Positions 48,994 through 57,667 are shown, numbered from the stretch's first letter. The stretch is DNA of 64,000 nucleotides from Curtobacterium pusillum (GCF_007673235.1 NZ_VDZH01000003.1:1-64000), one strand, 5' to 3'. Notes: a model not told the origin generated them from the sequence alone. Numbers and translations are program-made.

Positions 48994-50675
48994 GCTGGGT
49001 CTCCGAAACGGCGGGTGCGGACGTCCGGCTCGCGGTCCGCCGGGTGCTCGGCGAGATGGACGGGAGGCACGGGTCGGCTCCCGAACGCGGCGAGCGCCGC
49101 GCGGGCGGTCGCGTCGTCCACCGCGGGGTCGATCGGCACGACGGCGCGGTCGAGTTCGTCGCCGCGTTCCAGAAGCATCCGCACGGCACCGAGCTGCGCG
49201 GCGAAGGACAGATCCATGATCTCGACGGGGTTGCCCTCGGCAGCGGTGATGTTGATGCAGCCGCCGTCGTCGAGCAGGAGCACGTGGTGTCCGTCCGCCC
49301 ACGTGAGGCGTTCGACCTTCCGGCCGATCGTCGTCCGGGCGGCACCGTCGGCGAGCGCGTCGTGGACCGCGACCTCCTGGTCGACCCCGCCGGCGACGGC
49401 GACGACCGCGCCGTCCGCGCAGGCCCGCAGCGTCCTGAGGTCGATGGTGTCCGGTACCCCCGTCGCGCTCATCACGAGATCGGCCTCGCGCACGGCGTCG
49501 GCGAGCGGCGCGACGGCGTGTCCGGCGAAGAGCGCCTGCAGGGCGCGGACGGGGTCCGTCTCGGCGACCGTCACCCGGATCCCGAGCGCGGCGAGCACCA
49601 GCGCGACCCCCTCGCCGACGTGCCCGTACCCGGCGACGACCGCCGTGCCTCCCGGCCGAACCCGGTGCGTGGCGGAGGCGAGCCCGTCGATCAGATCGAG
49701 CACCGCGAACACCGTCGACTGCCCGGTGCCGTACCGGTTGTCGAAGAACGTCTTCGTGCGGGCGTCGTTCACGGCGACCACGGGGATGCCGAGCGCGCCC
49801 CGGGACGCCATCACGCGCAGCGGGCGGAGGCCGCTCGTCGTCTCCTCCGCGGCTCCGAGCATCGTCGGCAGCAGGTCCGGGCGCTCCTGGTGGGCGAGCC
49901 GGATCAGGTGTGAGCCGTCGTCGAGCAGGATGTGCGGTCGGGTGTCGAGCATCGCGAGGGCGAGCGTCTTCTGCTCCGCGGTCGTCGCGGTACTGCTCGC
50001 GTGCACGGTCAGTCCGGCCTGCCGCAGGACGTCGGCGACGGCGTCGTCGGTCTCGTCGGCGTGGGCGTAGACGACGACCTCGGCACCGGCGTCCCGGAGG
50101 AGCAGGCTCAGCACGGCCGTCTTCGGTTCGAGGAACATCGCGACGCCGATCCGGGTGCCGCGGAGGAGCCCGCCGTCCCGGAGCTCGGCGGCGACGGCGC
50201 GGGAGACCGGCATCGAGCGGCGTGCCCAGCGCAGGCGGGCCTCGGCGGCCGGATCGTCCTCGGGGTCGCGACCCGTGGAGACGAGGAACACGTCGTCGGA
50301 CAGCGCCGGGACGCCGAGGACCCCCGGGCGGGCGCTCGTGACGGGTCCGAAGGCATCCTCGTCGACGGCGGGCAGGTGCCGACCGGCGTCGACCACGACG
50401 AGGGTGGCGCCGCGGGGACGGTCGGCCTCGCGCTCGATGACCTGCGTCGACTCGTCGGGCGTGCCGAGGCACCACAGCTGGTCGACGGGTTCGTGCTCGG
50501 CGGCGGCACGGGCACCCAGCCCGGTGAGCAGGCCGTGCAGCGCAGCGGTGTCGCGGGGGTCGCCGCCGACGATCCGGAAGCGGCGTGCGGCGACGAGCAT
50601 GTTCGTCGCGGCCGCGAACCGTCGGACCGCCGCGGACGCCCAGGCGAGGGTGTCGGGGTCGGGTCCTGGCGGCAT
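48990..50675 (-). CDS. S-adenosylhomocysteine hydrolase homologue, divergent
   Basis: The 561-aa protein. Residues about 140-561 follow AhcY: ARRSMPVSRAVAAEL, LLDDGSHL (Asp253), GAAEETTSGL (Glu277/278), NDARTKTFFDNRYGTGQST (Lys308, Asp312, Asn313) and an NAD-binding GYGHVG (349-354). The usual substrate-site HMTIQT segment is FLEPKT (181-186), so the conserved His is missing. Residues 1-135 are an extra Rossmann-like region not found in AhcY. A -10-like TACGAT lies six bases before the ATG. Followed by an overlapping amidohydrolase; may act on S-inosylhomocysteine. Confidence 0.8.
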   Translation of the reverse strand: MPPGPDPDTLAWASAAVRRFAAATNMLVAARRFRIVGGDPRDTAALHGLLTGLGARAAAEHEPVDQLWCLGTPDESTQVIEREADRPRGATLVVVDAGRHLPAVDEDAFGPVTSARPGVLGVPALSDDVFLVSTGRDPEDDPAAEARLRWARRSMPVSRAVAAELRDGGLLRGTRIGVAMFLEPKTAVLSLLLRDAGAEVVVYAHADETDDAVADVLRQAGLTVHASSTATTAEQKTLALAMLDTRPHILLDDGSHLIRLAHQERPDLLPTMLGAAEETTSGLRPLRVMASRGALGIPVVAVNDARTKTFFDNRYGTGQSTVFAVLDLIDGLASATHRVRPGGTAVVAGYGHVGEGVALVLAALGIRVTVAETDPVRALQALFAGHAVAPLADAVREADLVMSATGVPDTIDLRTLRACADGAVVAVAGGVDQEVAVHDALADGAARTTIGRKVERLTWADGHHVLLLDDGGCINITAAEGNPVEIMDLSFAAQLGAVRMLLERGDELDRAVVPIDPAVDDATARAALAAFGSRPVPPVHLAEHPADREPDVRTRRFGDPA

Positions 50676-50724
50676 GGTCCAATCGTATGGAATGCCGGAG
50701 GGCCTCCGGACGTAGTCTCTGGAC

Positions 50725-50988
50725 ATGAGCGATGCATCCTTCGACAAGGTCACGATGTTCGGTGCGGACTGGTGCCGCGACTGCCGCCGTTCCAAGGCGC
50801 TGCTCGACACCCTCGGGGTCGACTACGAGTACGTGGACGTCGAGGCGGACCTGTCGGCCGCCGGACGTGCCGAGGAGATCAGCGGCCGCAAGAACATCCC
50901 CGTGGTGGTGCTGCCGAACGGCAAGCACTTCGTGGAGCCGTCCGACGCCGAGCTGCGCTCGGAGCTCGAGGCCGCCGGCGTCGTCTGA
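50725..50988 (+). CDS. glutaredoxin-like / mycoredoxin-like protein
   Basis: The 87-aa thioredoxin-fold protein has redox motif WCRDC (residues 16-20) and the cis-Pro segment KNIPVVVLP. Its size and CxxC suggest a mycothiol-linked reductase. TAGTCT (50713-50718) ends six bases before the ATG, consistent with a leaderless mRNA. It is divergent from the SAHH-like gene. Confidence 0.85.
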   Translation: MSDASFDKVTMFGADWCRDCRRSKALLDTLGVDYEYVDVEADLSAAGRAEEISGRKNIPVVVLPNGKHFVEPSDAELRSELEAAGVV

Positions 50989-51014
50989 CGCGGTGCGCGC
51001 GCCCGAATCGCGCC

Positions 51015-51182
51015 GATCCGCGCGTAGGAAGTCGACCCGCGCGTAGGAGGTCGAATCGCGCGTAGGAGGCAGGAACTTCTGGCCTCCTACGTGCGATTCC
51101 GCTTTCCAGGGTGCGCGTGATGGGTCAGAACGCGACCAAGTCTGGAGGCGCGGTGCGCGCCCGACGTGCACCGCGCCTCCAG
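51015..51182. repeat. composite intergenic repeat, copy 1
   Basis: Three tandem 19-bp units built on CGCGCGTAGGAGG lead into a hairpin (51055-51070 with 51082-51097, one mismatch). The invariant GCGATTCCGCTTTCCAGG follows, then GGTCAGAACGC, and finally a perfect 15-bp palindrome CTGGAGGCGCGGTGC/GCACCGCGCCTCCAG (51142-51156, 51168-51182). The same order of parts recurs at 62442-62633. It fills the spacer after the glutaredoxin-like gene. Confidence 0.85.
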
Positions 51183-51216
51183 TTCGTGGTGGGTCTGCGC
51201 ACCCACATCCGCGCGG

Positions 51217-51227
51217 ACATCGGATGA
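51217..51227 (+). promoter_or_regulatory. candidate fucose-regulator operator, site B
   Basis: ACATCGGATGA, 18 bases before the fuconolactonase GTG. Matches the palindrome ACATCCGATGT in the facing operon promoter (62334-62344) and ACATAGGATGT at 52068-52078. Confidence 0.55.
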
Positions 51228-51245
51228 ATCGGGCATGATGGCCGC

Positions 51246-52073
51246 GTGATCATCGATGCTCACCACCACCTCTGGGACCCCGCCGACCGGCCGTACCCGT
51301 GGATGGACGACTCCGTCGCCCCGATCCGCCGGCGGTTCGACGTGGACGACCTCCGCACCGCGACGCAGGGCACCGACGTCACGCGGACGATCGTCGTGCA
51401 GGCCGTCCACGATCCCGGCGAGACAGCGTGGCTCCTCGCGCAGCCCGCACCGGTCGCCGGCGTCGTCGGCTGGGTCGACCTGACGGCGCCCGACGTCGCG
51501 GACCGCTTGGCCACCATCGCCCACCCGCGCCTGGTCGGGATCCGGCACCAGGCGCAGGACGAACCCGATCCCGAGTGGCTCGCGCGCCCCGACGTCGTCC
51601 GCGGAGCGCGGGCACTGGCCACGGCTGGAATCGTCTTCGACCTGCTCATCCGGGCACGGGAACACGCTGCTGCACTCGCCCTGGTCGACGCCGTACCGGA
51701 GGCGTCGTTCGTGCTCGACCACGCGGGGAAGCCGACGATCGAGCACGGTGATCTCGGGTGGCGGGAACGGATGCGCGACCTCGCGGCGAGGCCGAACGTC
51801 GTCTGCAAGGTGTCCGGGTTGCTCACCGAAGCGGGTCCGGACTGGCAGCACCAGCCCGTCGCCCGGTACGCCCGTGAAGCCGTCGAGACCTTCGGGCCGG
51901 ATCGTTCGATGTTCGGCTCCGACTGGCCGGTGTCGACCCTCGCGACCGACTACGTGGACGTTCTGCGCACCACCCAGGAAGCACTCTCCGGCCTGACGCC
52001 AGCGGAGCGCGACGCCGTGTTCCGTGGCACGGCCGAGCGCGTGTACCTTGCTGGAGCATCGAGCCAGACATAG
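51246..52073 (+). CDS. L-fuconolactonase-like amidohydrolase
   Basis: The 275-aa TIM-barrel amidohydrolase (COG3618 type) has IIDAHHHLWDP (metal HxH), DHAGKPTI, and FGSDWPVS (metal Asp). Family members open sugar lactones such as L-fucono-1,5-lactone or L-rhamnono-lactone. The pathway context of alpha-L-fucosidase, fuconate dehydratase and a keto-deoxy-sugar dehydrogenase favours L-fuconolactone. GTG start; a candidate operator lies just upstream. First gene of the plus-strand catabolic unit. Confidence 0.85.
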   Translation: MIIDAHHHLWDPADRPYPWMDDSVAPIRRRFDVDDLRTATQGTDVTRTIVVQAVHDPGETAWLLAQPAPVAGVVGWVDLTAPDVADRLATIAHPRLVGIRHQAQDEPDPEWLARPDVVRGARALATAGIVFDLLIRAREHAAALALVDAVPEASFVLDHAGKPTIEHGDLGWRERMRDLAARPNVVCKVSGLLTEAGPDWQHQPVARYAREAVETFGPDRSMFGSDWPVSTLATDYVDVLRTTQEALSGLTPAERDAVFRGTAERVYLAGASSQT

Positions 52074-52078
52074 GATGT
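52048..52078 (+). promoter_or_regulatory. internal promoter with operator, site C
   Basis: TTGCTG (52048-52053), 17-base spacer, TAGGAT (52071-52076) ahead of the FAH-family gene. The operator-like ACATAGGATGT (52068-52078) covers the -10, and the fuconolactonase stop codon (52071-52073) lies inside it. Confidence 0.55.
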
Positions 52079-52114
52079 TTTTGCTGCACCGTCGCAGCAG
52101 GAGAGTGAGGAACG

Positions 52115-52975
52115 ATGCGGTTCGCACGACTGGGCCCCGCCGGGAACGAGATCCCCGTGGCCATCGACACCGACGACGAGGTCCTCGACCTCCGCAGCAT
52201 CACGAGCGACATCAGCGGGCCGTTCCTGGCGTCCGACCCGGGCCCGGTCGAACTCGTCCGTCACGCCCGGGCGGCCGGCGACCTCCCGGTGCTGCCCCGC
52301 GCGGACGCCGACGCACTGCGACGCGGCGCTCCCGTCGCCCGCCCCGGCAAGGTCGTGTGCATCGGCCTGAACTACCGCGACCACGCGGCCGAGACCGGCG
52401 CCGAGATCCCCACCGAGCCGATCGTGTTCATGAAGGACCCGATGACGGTGATCGGTCCCGACGACGACGTGCTCGTCCCCCGCGGCAGCACGAAGACCGA
52501 CTGGGAGATCGAGCTCGCGATCGTCATCGGCACCACGGCTCGGTACTGCGGCTCCGCCGAGGAGGCCGCGACGCACATCGCCGGGTACGCCATCGCCCAC
52601 GACGTGTCCGAGCGGGAGTTCCAGCTCGAACGCGGCGGCACCTGGGACAAGGGGAAGTCCTGCGAGACGTTCAACCCGCTCGGGCCCTGGCTGGTCACCC
52701 CCGACGAGGTCGACCCCGCGGCCATCGCGCTCCGTCTGAGCGTCAACGGCGAGGTGCGTCAGGACGGCACCACCGCGGACATGATCTTCCGGCCCGCCGA
52801 GATCGTCCGGTACCTGTCCCAGTTCATGGTCCTGTACCCCGGCGACGTGATCAGCACCGGCACCCCCGCGGGCGTCGCGCTCGGGAGCGGTGCACCGTAC
52901 CTGCAGCCCGGCGACGTGGTCGAGCTGACGGTGGACGGGCTCGGTTCGCAGCGTCAGACGATCGGGGCGGCGTGA
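52115..52975 (+). CDS. FAH-family hydrolase, probable 2,4-diketo-3-deoxy-L-fuconate hydrolase
   Basis: The 286-aa enzyme has CIGLNYRDHAAETG, metal ligands in TDWEIELAIVIG (Glu) and AIAHDVSEREFQ (Asp), and STGTPAGVALG. In the non-phosphorylating fucose route this enzyme splits diketo-deoxy-fuconate to pyruvate and L-lactate. The AGGAGAGTGAGG ribosome-binding region precedes the ATG. Its stop shares a base with the SDR start (TGATG). Confidence 0.87.
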   Translation: MRFARLGPAGNEIPVAIDTDDEVLDLRSITSDISGPFLASDPGPVELVRHARAAGDLPVLPRADADALRRGAPVARPGKVVCIGLNYRDHAAETGAEIPTEPIVFMKDPMTVIGPDDDVLVPRGSTKTDWEIELAIVIGTTARYCGSAEEAATHIAGYAIAHDVSEREFQLERGGTWDKGKSCETFNPLGPWLVTPDEVDPAAIALRLSVNGEVRQDGTTADMIFRPAEIVRYLSQFMVLYPGDVISTGTPAGVALGSGAPYLQPGDVVELTVDGLGSQRQTIGAA

Positions 52976-53745
52976 TGGCCGAGGTGCGCAGCTCCGTCGG
53001 CGGGCGGAGCCACGACGGCGTCCGGGCGATCGTGACGGGCGGCGCCTCGGGCATCGGAGCCGCGATCGTCCAGGCGCTGCAGGAGCGCGGGGCGACGGTC
53101 GCCGTGCTCGACCTGCAGGCCTCGGCGGCCGGTGTGTTCTCGGTCCCGTGCGACGTGAGCGACGACGACTCCGTGCGCACCGCCGTCGACGCCGCGGTGG
53201 AGCACCTCGGCGGCCTCGACGTCCTGGTGAACAACGCCGGCATCGGCGCCCAGGGCACGGTCGAGGACAACCCCGACGACGAGTGGCGCCGCGTGTACGA
53301 GGTCAACGTGCTCGGCACCGTGCGGCTCTCCCGCGCCGCACTGCCGCACCTGCGGGCCTCGGGCAACGCCAGCATCGTGAACACCTGCTCGATCGCGGCC
53401 ACCGCCGGACTCCCCCAGCGCGCGCTCTACTCCGCGACGAAGGGCGCCATCGCGGCGCTCACCCGGGCGATGGCCGCGGACCACCTCCGCGAGGGCGTCC
53501 GCGTCAACGCCGTCAACCCCGGCACCGCGGACACCCCGTGGGTCGCGCGACTGCTCTCGACCGCGGGCGACCCGGCAGCGGAACGCGCTGCCCTGGAGGC
53601 ACGCCAACCGCACGGCCGACTCGTCGCGGCCGAGGAGGTCGCCGAGGCGGTCGCGTACCTGACGAGTCCCCTCGCCCGGTCGACGACCGGGGTCGACCTG
53701 GCGGTCGACGGCGGGATGCAGGCGCTGCGGCTCCGGCCCGCCTGA
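52975..53745 (+). CDS. SDR dehydrogenase, probable 2-keto-3-deoxy-L-fuconate dehydrogenase
   Basis: The 256-aa classical short-chain dehydrogenase has the cofactor motif TGGASGIGAAI, LVNNAGIG, Ser of NTCSIAAT, YSATKGAIAALT (Tyr and Lys of the catalytic pair), and PGTADTPWV. The Asp after the second beta strand (VLDLQ) indicates NAD. The overlap with the FAH gene and the locus context support the KDF step. Confidence 0.87.
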   Translation: MAEVRSSVGGRSHDGVRAIVTGGASGIGAAIVQALQERGATVAVLDLQASAAGVFSVPCDVSDDDSVRTAVDAAVEHLGGLDVLVNNAGIGAQGTVEDNPDDEWRRVYEVNVLGTVRLSRAALPHLRASGNASIVNTCSIAATAGLPQRALYSATKGAIAALTRAMAADHLREGVRVNAVNPGTADTPWVARLLSTAGDPAAERAALEARQPHGRLVAAEEVAEAVAYLTSPLARSTTGVDLAVDGGMQALRLRPA

Positions 53746-53763
53746 TGGTCCCGATCGGACGGC

Positions 53764-53826
53764 CTGGGCCCACGCCGCCGGTTCCGGGCCGACGCGCCAG
53801 CGGCGGACCGGCCGTGCCGGTGGGGA
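53764..53826. repeat. 63-bp intergenic repeat, copy 2
   Basis: Nearly identical to 1945-2007, same orientation. It lies between the SDR gene and the FadR-type regulator gene and may attenuate read-through between them. Confidence 0.75.
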
Positions 53827-53892
53827 GAGGCACGGTGCCGGTATCGTCAGCGTGTCCCGTCCGCTCGTGGTCGGGTCCCAGGAGGTGGTGAC

Positions 53893-54570
53893 GTGGCTTC
53901 GCTGACGGACGACGCGATCGCGCGCATCCAGCAGATGATCGTGAGCGGCGAACTCCAGCCCGGGCAGCGCCTGCCGCCGGAGAAGGAGCTCAGCGAGTCA
54001 CTGGGGCTGTCACGGAACAGCCTGCGCGAAGCGGTGAAGGCCCTCGAACTCATCCGCGTGCTCGACGTCCGGCGCGGTGACGGCACCTACGTCACCTCGC
54101 TCGAGCCGTCGGTGCTGCTCGAGGCGGTGTCGTTCGTCGTCGACATGCACCACGACCGCTCTCTCGTCGACCTGCTCGAGGTCCGCCGCATCCTGGAGCC
54201 CGCGTCCGCCGTCCTCGCGACCGCCCGTGCGTCGGAGCAGCAGATCGACGACCTGGCGACCCTGATGCACTCCGTCGGCGAGGACACCGGCGTCGAGGAC
54301 CTCGTCGCCCACGACCTCCTGTTCCACTCCACGATCGCCGGCATCGGCGGGAACCAGTACCTCTCCGGGCTGCTCGACGCGCTGTCGAGCAAGACCGTGC
54401 GGGTGCGGGTGTGGCGCGGCCTGACGCAGAACGGCTCCGTGCAGCGCACCCTCGACGAGCACGCGGCGATCGTGGACGCCATCCGCCGCCGGGACCCGCA
54501 GCTCGTGCAGGCGCTGGTGGTTTCGCACGTCGAGGGCGTCGAGCGCTGGCTCCGCCGTTCCCTCGACTGA
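53893..54570 (+). CDS. FadR-subfamily GntR regulator (probable fucose regulator)
   Basis: The 225-aa protein has a winged-helix N-terminus (IQQMIVSGELQPGQRLPPEKELSESLGLSRNSLREAVKALE) and an FCD ligand domain with metal-type His/Asp positions (DLVAHDLLFHSTIAGIGGN). It is placed between the two facing fucose units and is the natural candidate to bind the ACATMGGATG sites. GTG start with AGGAGGTGGTGAC upstream. Confidence 0.88.
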   Translation: MASLTDDAIARIQQMIVSGELQPGQRLPPEKELSESLGLSRNSLREAVKALELIRVLDVRRGDGTYVTSLEPSVLLEAVSFVVDMHHDRSLVDLLEVRRILEPASAVLATARASEQQIDDLATLMHSVGEDTGVEDLVAHDLLFHSTIAGIGGNQYLSGLLDALSSKTVRVRVWRGLTQNGSVQRTLDEHAAIVDAIRRRDPQLVQALVVSHVEGVERWLRRSLD

Positions 54571-54660
54571 GGACGCACCCAGGCAGGGGCGTGTTGGGTC
54601 GGACGTCGGCCCTGACTCCGGCAACCATGCCGCGGCAACCGCACCCACGAGGAGGAAACC

Positions 54661-54939
54661 GTGCTCGGTCTCATCATCAGCTTGATCATCATCGGACTCA
54701 TCGCCGGCGCCATCGCGCGACTGGTCATCCCCGGCAAGCAGCACATCTCGATCCCCATGACCATCCTGCTCGGGATCATCGGGTCGTTCGTCGGGGGCTT
54801 CCTCGGCTTCCTGATCTTCCAGCACGACCCGATGGACGGCTTCTTCCAGCCAGCGGGGATCATCGGGTCGATCATCGGCGCGATCATCGTGCTGTTCGTC
54901 TACACGCGCTTCGCGGGTCGTTCGGCGCGCACGAACTGA
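54661..54939 (+). CDS. GlsB/YeaQ/YmgE-family membrane protein
   Basis: The 92-aa protein has three membrane helices and the family pattern GLIAGAIARLVIPGKQ...ILLGIIGSFVGGFLG...IIGSIIGAIIVLFVYTR. These are stress-associated small membrane proteins of unknown biochemistry. GTG start after GAGGAGGAAACC. Unrelated to the fucose genes around it. Confidence 0.88.
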   Translation: MLGLIISLIIIGLIAGAIARLVIPGKQHISIPMTILLGIIGSFVGGFLGFLIFQHDPMDGFFQPAGIIGSIIGAIIVLFVYTRFAGRSARTN

Positions 54940-54957
54940 CGCGTCCGGCGTCCCGCC

Positions 54958-55017
54958 GCGCCCCCGTACGAACATCGCGCCCCGTTGAGACGGGGCGCGA
55001 TGTTCGTACGGGGGCGC
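54958..55017. repeat. palindromic repeat family, copy 3 (terminator-like)
   Basis: Perfect 28-bp stem (54958-54985 with 54990-55017) around TGAG; the arm contains ACGAACATCGCGCCCCG. The best-preserved copy of the family, between the convergent GlsB-type gene and the 3' end of the fucose operon. Confidence 0.9.
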
Positions 55018-55024
55018 AGTGCCG

Positions 55025-55987
55025 TCAGCCGCCGAGCAGGCCCGCCGCGCGCAGGTCGTCCCACAGCGCCTCGGGCACGACGGCCGCGGCGCGCGCCACG
55101 TTTGAGCGCACCTGGTCGGCGGACTGGGCACCGAGGGCGATCGCCCGGACGGCAGCGGCTCGGCGCGGGAACGCCAGCGCCGCCTCGGGCAGGGTGACGC
55201 CGTGCCGTTCGCAGACGTCGGCGATCGCGTTCGCCCGCTCAACGAGGGACCCGGGCGCGGTCGCGTAGTCGTACGTCGCCCCGGCTCCGGGCCGGTCGAC
55301 CCCGAGCAACCCGGAGTTGTAGACGCCGACCGCCACCACCGCGACGCCGAGCTCCTCGCACCGTGCGACGAGGGCCGCCGCCGGTTGTTCGAGCAACGTG
55401 TACCGGCCCGCGAGCATCACGACGTCGCACAGGCCGGTCGACACCGCGGCGTCGAGGGCCTCCACCGAGTTCGACCCGACGCCGACCGCACGGACCACGC
55501 CCTCGTCCCGCAGCTCGGCGAGGGTGGGCAGCGCCTGGGTCAGACCGTCCGGCAGCGAGTACACGTCCGGATCGTGCAGGTACGCGATGTCGACGTGGTC
55601 GAGTCCGAGCCGACCGAGCGACTCGTCGAGGGACCTCCGGACGCCCGAAGGGGACGGGTCCCACTGTCGGACGAGGTCGTTCGGCACCGCGAAGCCGCCC
55701 GGTTCCAGGTCGTCGCCGTCGCCACGACCGGGGACGAGCAGGCGCCCGACCTTGCTCGACACGATGTAGTCCGATCGGGGCCGTCCGGCGAGCGCCGCCC
55801 CGAGCCGGCGCTCGGACAGTCCGAGGCCGTAGTGCGGTGCGGTGTCGTACCCGCGGACACCGGCGTCCCAGGCGGCGTCGACCGTGGCCCGCGCGTCGTC
55901 GTCGGACACCGGCCGCAGCAGGTTCCCGATGCCCGCGCCGCCGAACCAGAACGGCCCGCGGTCGAGGTCGACCGTCGTGCCGTTCAC
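55025..55987 (-). CDS. aldo/keto reductase, probable L-fucose dehydrogenase
   Basis: The 320-aa AKR of the D-threo-aldose 1-dehydrogenase type has FWFGGAGIGNLLRPVSDDDA, Asp/Tyr in GYDTAPHYGLGLSERRLG, Lys in IVSSKVGRLL and His in DIAYLHDPD. It would oxidise L-fucose to the lactone used by the fuconolactonase. The ATG overlaps the mutarotase stop (ATGA). Last gene of the seven-gene minus-strand operon. Confidence 0.87.
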   Translation of the reverse strand: MNGTTVDLDRGPFWFGGAGIGNLLRPVSDDDARATVDAAWDAGVRGYDTAPHYGLGLSERRLGAALAGRPRSDYIVSSKVGRLLVPGRGDGDDLEPGGFAVPNDLVRQWDPSPSGVRRSLDESLGRLGLDHVDIAYLHDPDVYSLPDGLTQALPTLAELRDEGVVRAVGVGSNSVEALDAAVSTGLCDVVMLAGRYTLLEQPAAALVARCEELGVAVVAVGVYNSGLLGVDRPGAGATYDYATAPGSLVERANAIADVCERHGVTLPEAALAFPRRAAAVRAIALGAQSADQVRSNVARAAAVVPEALWDDLRAAGLLGG

Positions 55988-56310
55988 CGGTCGACCTGCC
56001 CCGACAGGGTCCAGACGAGCGGCACGCCGTCATCGTTCCCCGAGTAGTCGTCGTCGGCCTCGAGCAGCGGGTTGACGACGTCCTGCCAGGCGGCGTTCAC
56101 CGGATCGTCCGCCAACGAGCGGCGCATCGCGCGGTAGTCCTCGACCTCGATGAGGTGGACGAGGTCCTGGCCGTCGCGCCAGATGCTCCAGTTCGACACC
56201 CCGGCAGCCCGGAGTCGCTCGACGAGCGCGGGCGGGATGGCGGCGTGCACGCGTTCGTACTCCGCCTCCATCCCGCTGCGCAGTCGGGTCCTCGAGAGGA
56301 TGCGCTGCAT
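55984..56310 (-). CDS. L-fucose/L-rhamnose mutarotase (RhaM family)
   Basis: The 108-aa dimeric ferredoxin-fold mutarotase has RTRLRSGMEAEYERVHAAIPPALVERLRAAGVSNWSIWRDGQDLVHLIEVEDY, with the conserved His of YERVH. It interconverts sugar anomers before dehydrogenation. The ATG shares a base with the fucosidase stop (TGATG). RhaM and L-fucose mutarotase are hard to tell apart; context favours fucose. Confidence 0.87.
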   Translation of the reverse strand: MQRILSRTRLRSGMEAEYERVHAAIPPALVERLRAAGVSNWSIWRDGQDLVHLIEVEDYRAMRRSLADDPVNAAWQDVVNPLLEADDDYSGNDDGVPLVWTLSGQVDR

Positions 56311-57635
56311 CAGTCGCGCAGGAACAGCTCGACGACGGGCACGGCGACGTCCGGCCGCACGATCGGCAGCGTGAGCGTCAGCGTCCCGGCGGGCTGCCCG
56401 CCGAGCCCGGTGTTCTGCGCGCGGGTCCCCGGCGGGATCTCCCGGTAGTGGATCTCGGACGCGTCGTTCAGCAGCTGCGCGTACTCCACCCGGCCGGCGA
56501 GGTCGGCCAGGTGCACGTGCTCGAACGGCCACGTGAACAGGTGCAGGTACAGCCGGTTGCCGTTCTGCGTGTAGACGGTGCCGGCCGGCGCGGTGAACGT
56601 CGACGGCCCGGCGCCGTAGACGGACCGGTCATGCCGACGCATCCAGTCGCCGATCCCGGCGAGCGCCGTCCGAGCGACCTCGTCGAACTCGCCGCGACCG
56701 GTCGGCCCGACGTTGAGGAGCATGTTCCCGTTGTTCGACACCCCGTCGACGAGCATCCGGACGAGCAGGTCCGTGCTCTTGACGTTCAGGTTGTCGCGGT
56801 CGTAGCCCCACGAGCCGTTCAGGGTCTGGCAGGCCTCCCACGGCACCTGGACGCCGTCGACCTCCATCGGCTTGTCGGGCTGGTACTGCTCGGGTGTGAC
56901 GATGTCGCCGGGCAGGTCGAGCCGGTCGTTGACGATGATGCCGGGCTGGAGCCGTCTGGTCAGCTCGAGCAGCTCCGAGGACCCCCAGTCGTCGCGGCCC
57001 TTGCCGCCCCAGATGTCCTCGTGGTCGTTGTCGCGGTACGAGAAGTCGTAGAACAGGTAGTCGATCCGCCCGTAGTCGGTCAGCAGTTCCTCCACCTGGC
57101 CGTGGAGGTAGGAACGGTAGCGGGCCATGTCGCGACCTTCGTTGAGCGCCGCGATCGCCGCGTCGCCGTCGTCCCGCCGCGGGTGCACGCCGTCGATCGT
57201 GAAGTCCGGGTGGTGCCAGTCGATGAGCGAGTGGTAGAACCCGACCCGTAGGCCCTCGGCGCGGACGGCGTCGACGAACTCGCGGACGATGTCCCGGCCG
57301 AACGGGGTGTTCGTGGACTTGTAGTCGGTCAGTGCGCTGTCCCAGAGCGCGAAGCCCTCGTGGTGCTTCGTGGTGAGGACGACGTACTTCATCCCCGCCT
57401 CGCGGGCACGGCGGGCCCAGTCGGCGGCGTCGAACAGGTCCGGGTCGAAGTGGTCGAAGTACTTCTGGTAGTCGGCGTCGGTGATCCGCTCGCGGTTCTT
57501 CACCCACTCGTGCCGTGCCGGCAGGGCGTACAGCCCCCAGTGGATGAACATGCCGAAGCGGTCGTGGGCGAACCAGGCGGGCAGACCGTTCGTGTCGGGG
57601 TCGACCTGCGGCGAGGCGGGTGCGGTGATGGTCAT
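56310..57635 (-). CDS. alpha-L-fucosidase, GH29, cytoplasmic
   Basis: The 441-aa GH29 enzyme has WFAHDRFGMFIHWGLYALPARHEWVKNRE, VLTTKHHEGFALWDS, the likely nucleophile Asp in DYLFYDFSYRD and LLNVGPTGRGEF. There is no signal peptide, so it hydrolyses imported fucosides inside the cell. It follows the permease genes in the operon, and the ATG at 57635 gives MTITAPASPQ. Confidence 0.93.
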   Translation of the reverse strand: MTITAPASPQVDPDTNGLPAWFAHDRFGMFIHWGLYALPARHEWVKNRERITDADYQKYFDHFDPDLFDAADWARRAREAGMKYVVLTTKHHEGFALWDSALTDYKSTNTPFGRDIVREFVDAVRAEGLRVGFYHSLIDWHHPDFTIDGVHPRRDDGDAAIAALNEGRDMARYRSYLHGQVEELLTDYGRIDYLFYDFSYRDNDHEDIWGGKGRDDWGSSELLELTRRLQPGIIVNDRLDLPGDIVTPEQYQPDKPMEVDGVQVPWEACQTLNGSWGYDRDNLNVKSTDLLVRMLVDGVSNNGNMLLNVGPTGRGEFDEVARTALAGIGDWMRRHDRSVYGAGPSTFTAPAGTVYTQNGNRLYLHLFTWPFEHVHLADLAGRVEYAQLLNDASEIHYREIPPGTRAQNTGLGGQPAGTLTLTLPIVRPDVAVPVVELFLRD

Positions 57636-57667
57636 GGGGCCAGTGTTCCTTTCAGGTGGGACGGGTG

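Noticed and set aside
54661-54939. GlsB-type gene as part of the fucose cluster
   Set aside because: A general stress-type small membrane protein with its own ribosome-binding site; no functional link to sugar use is visible.
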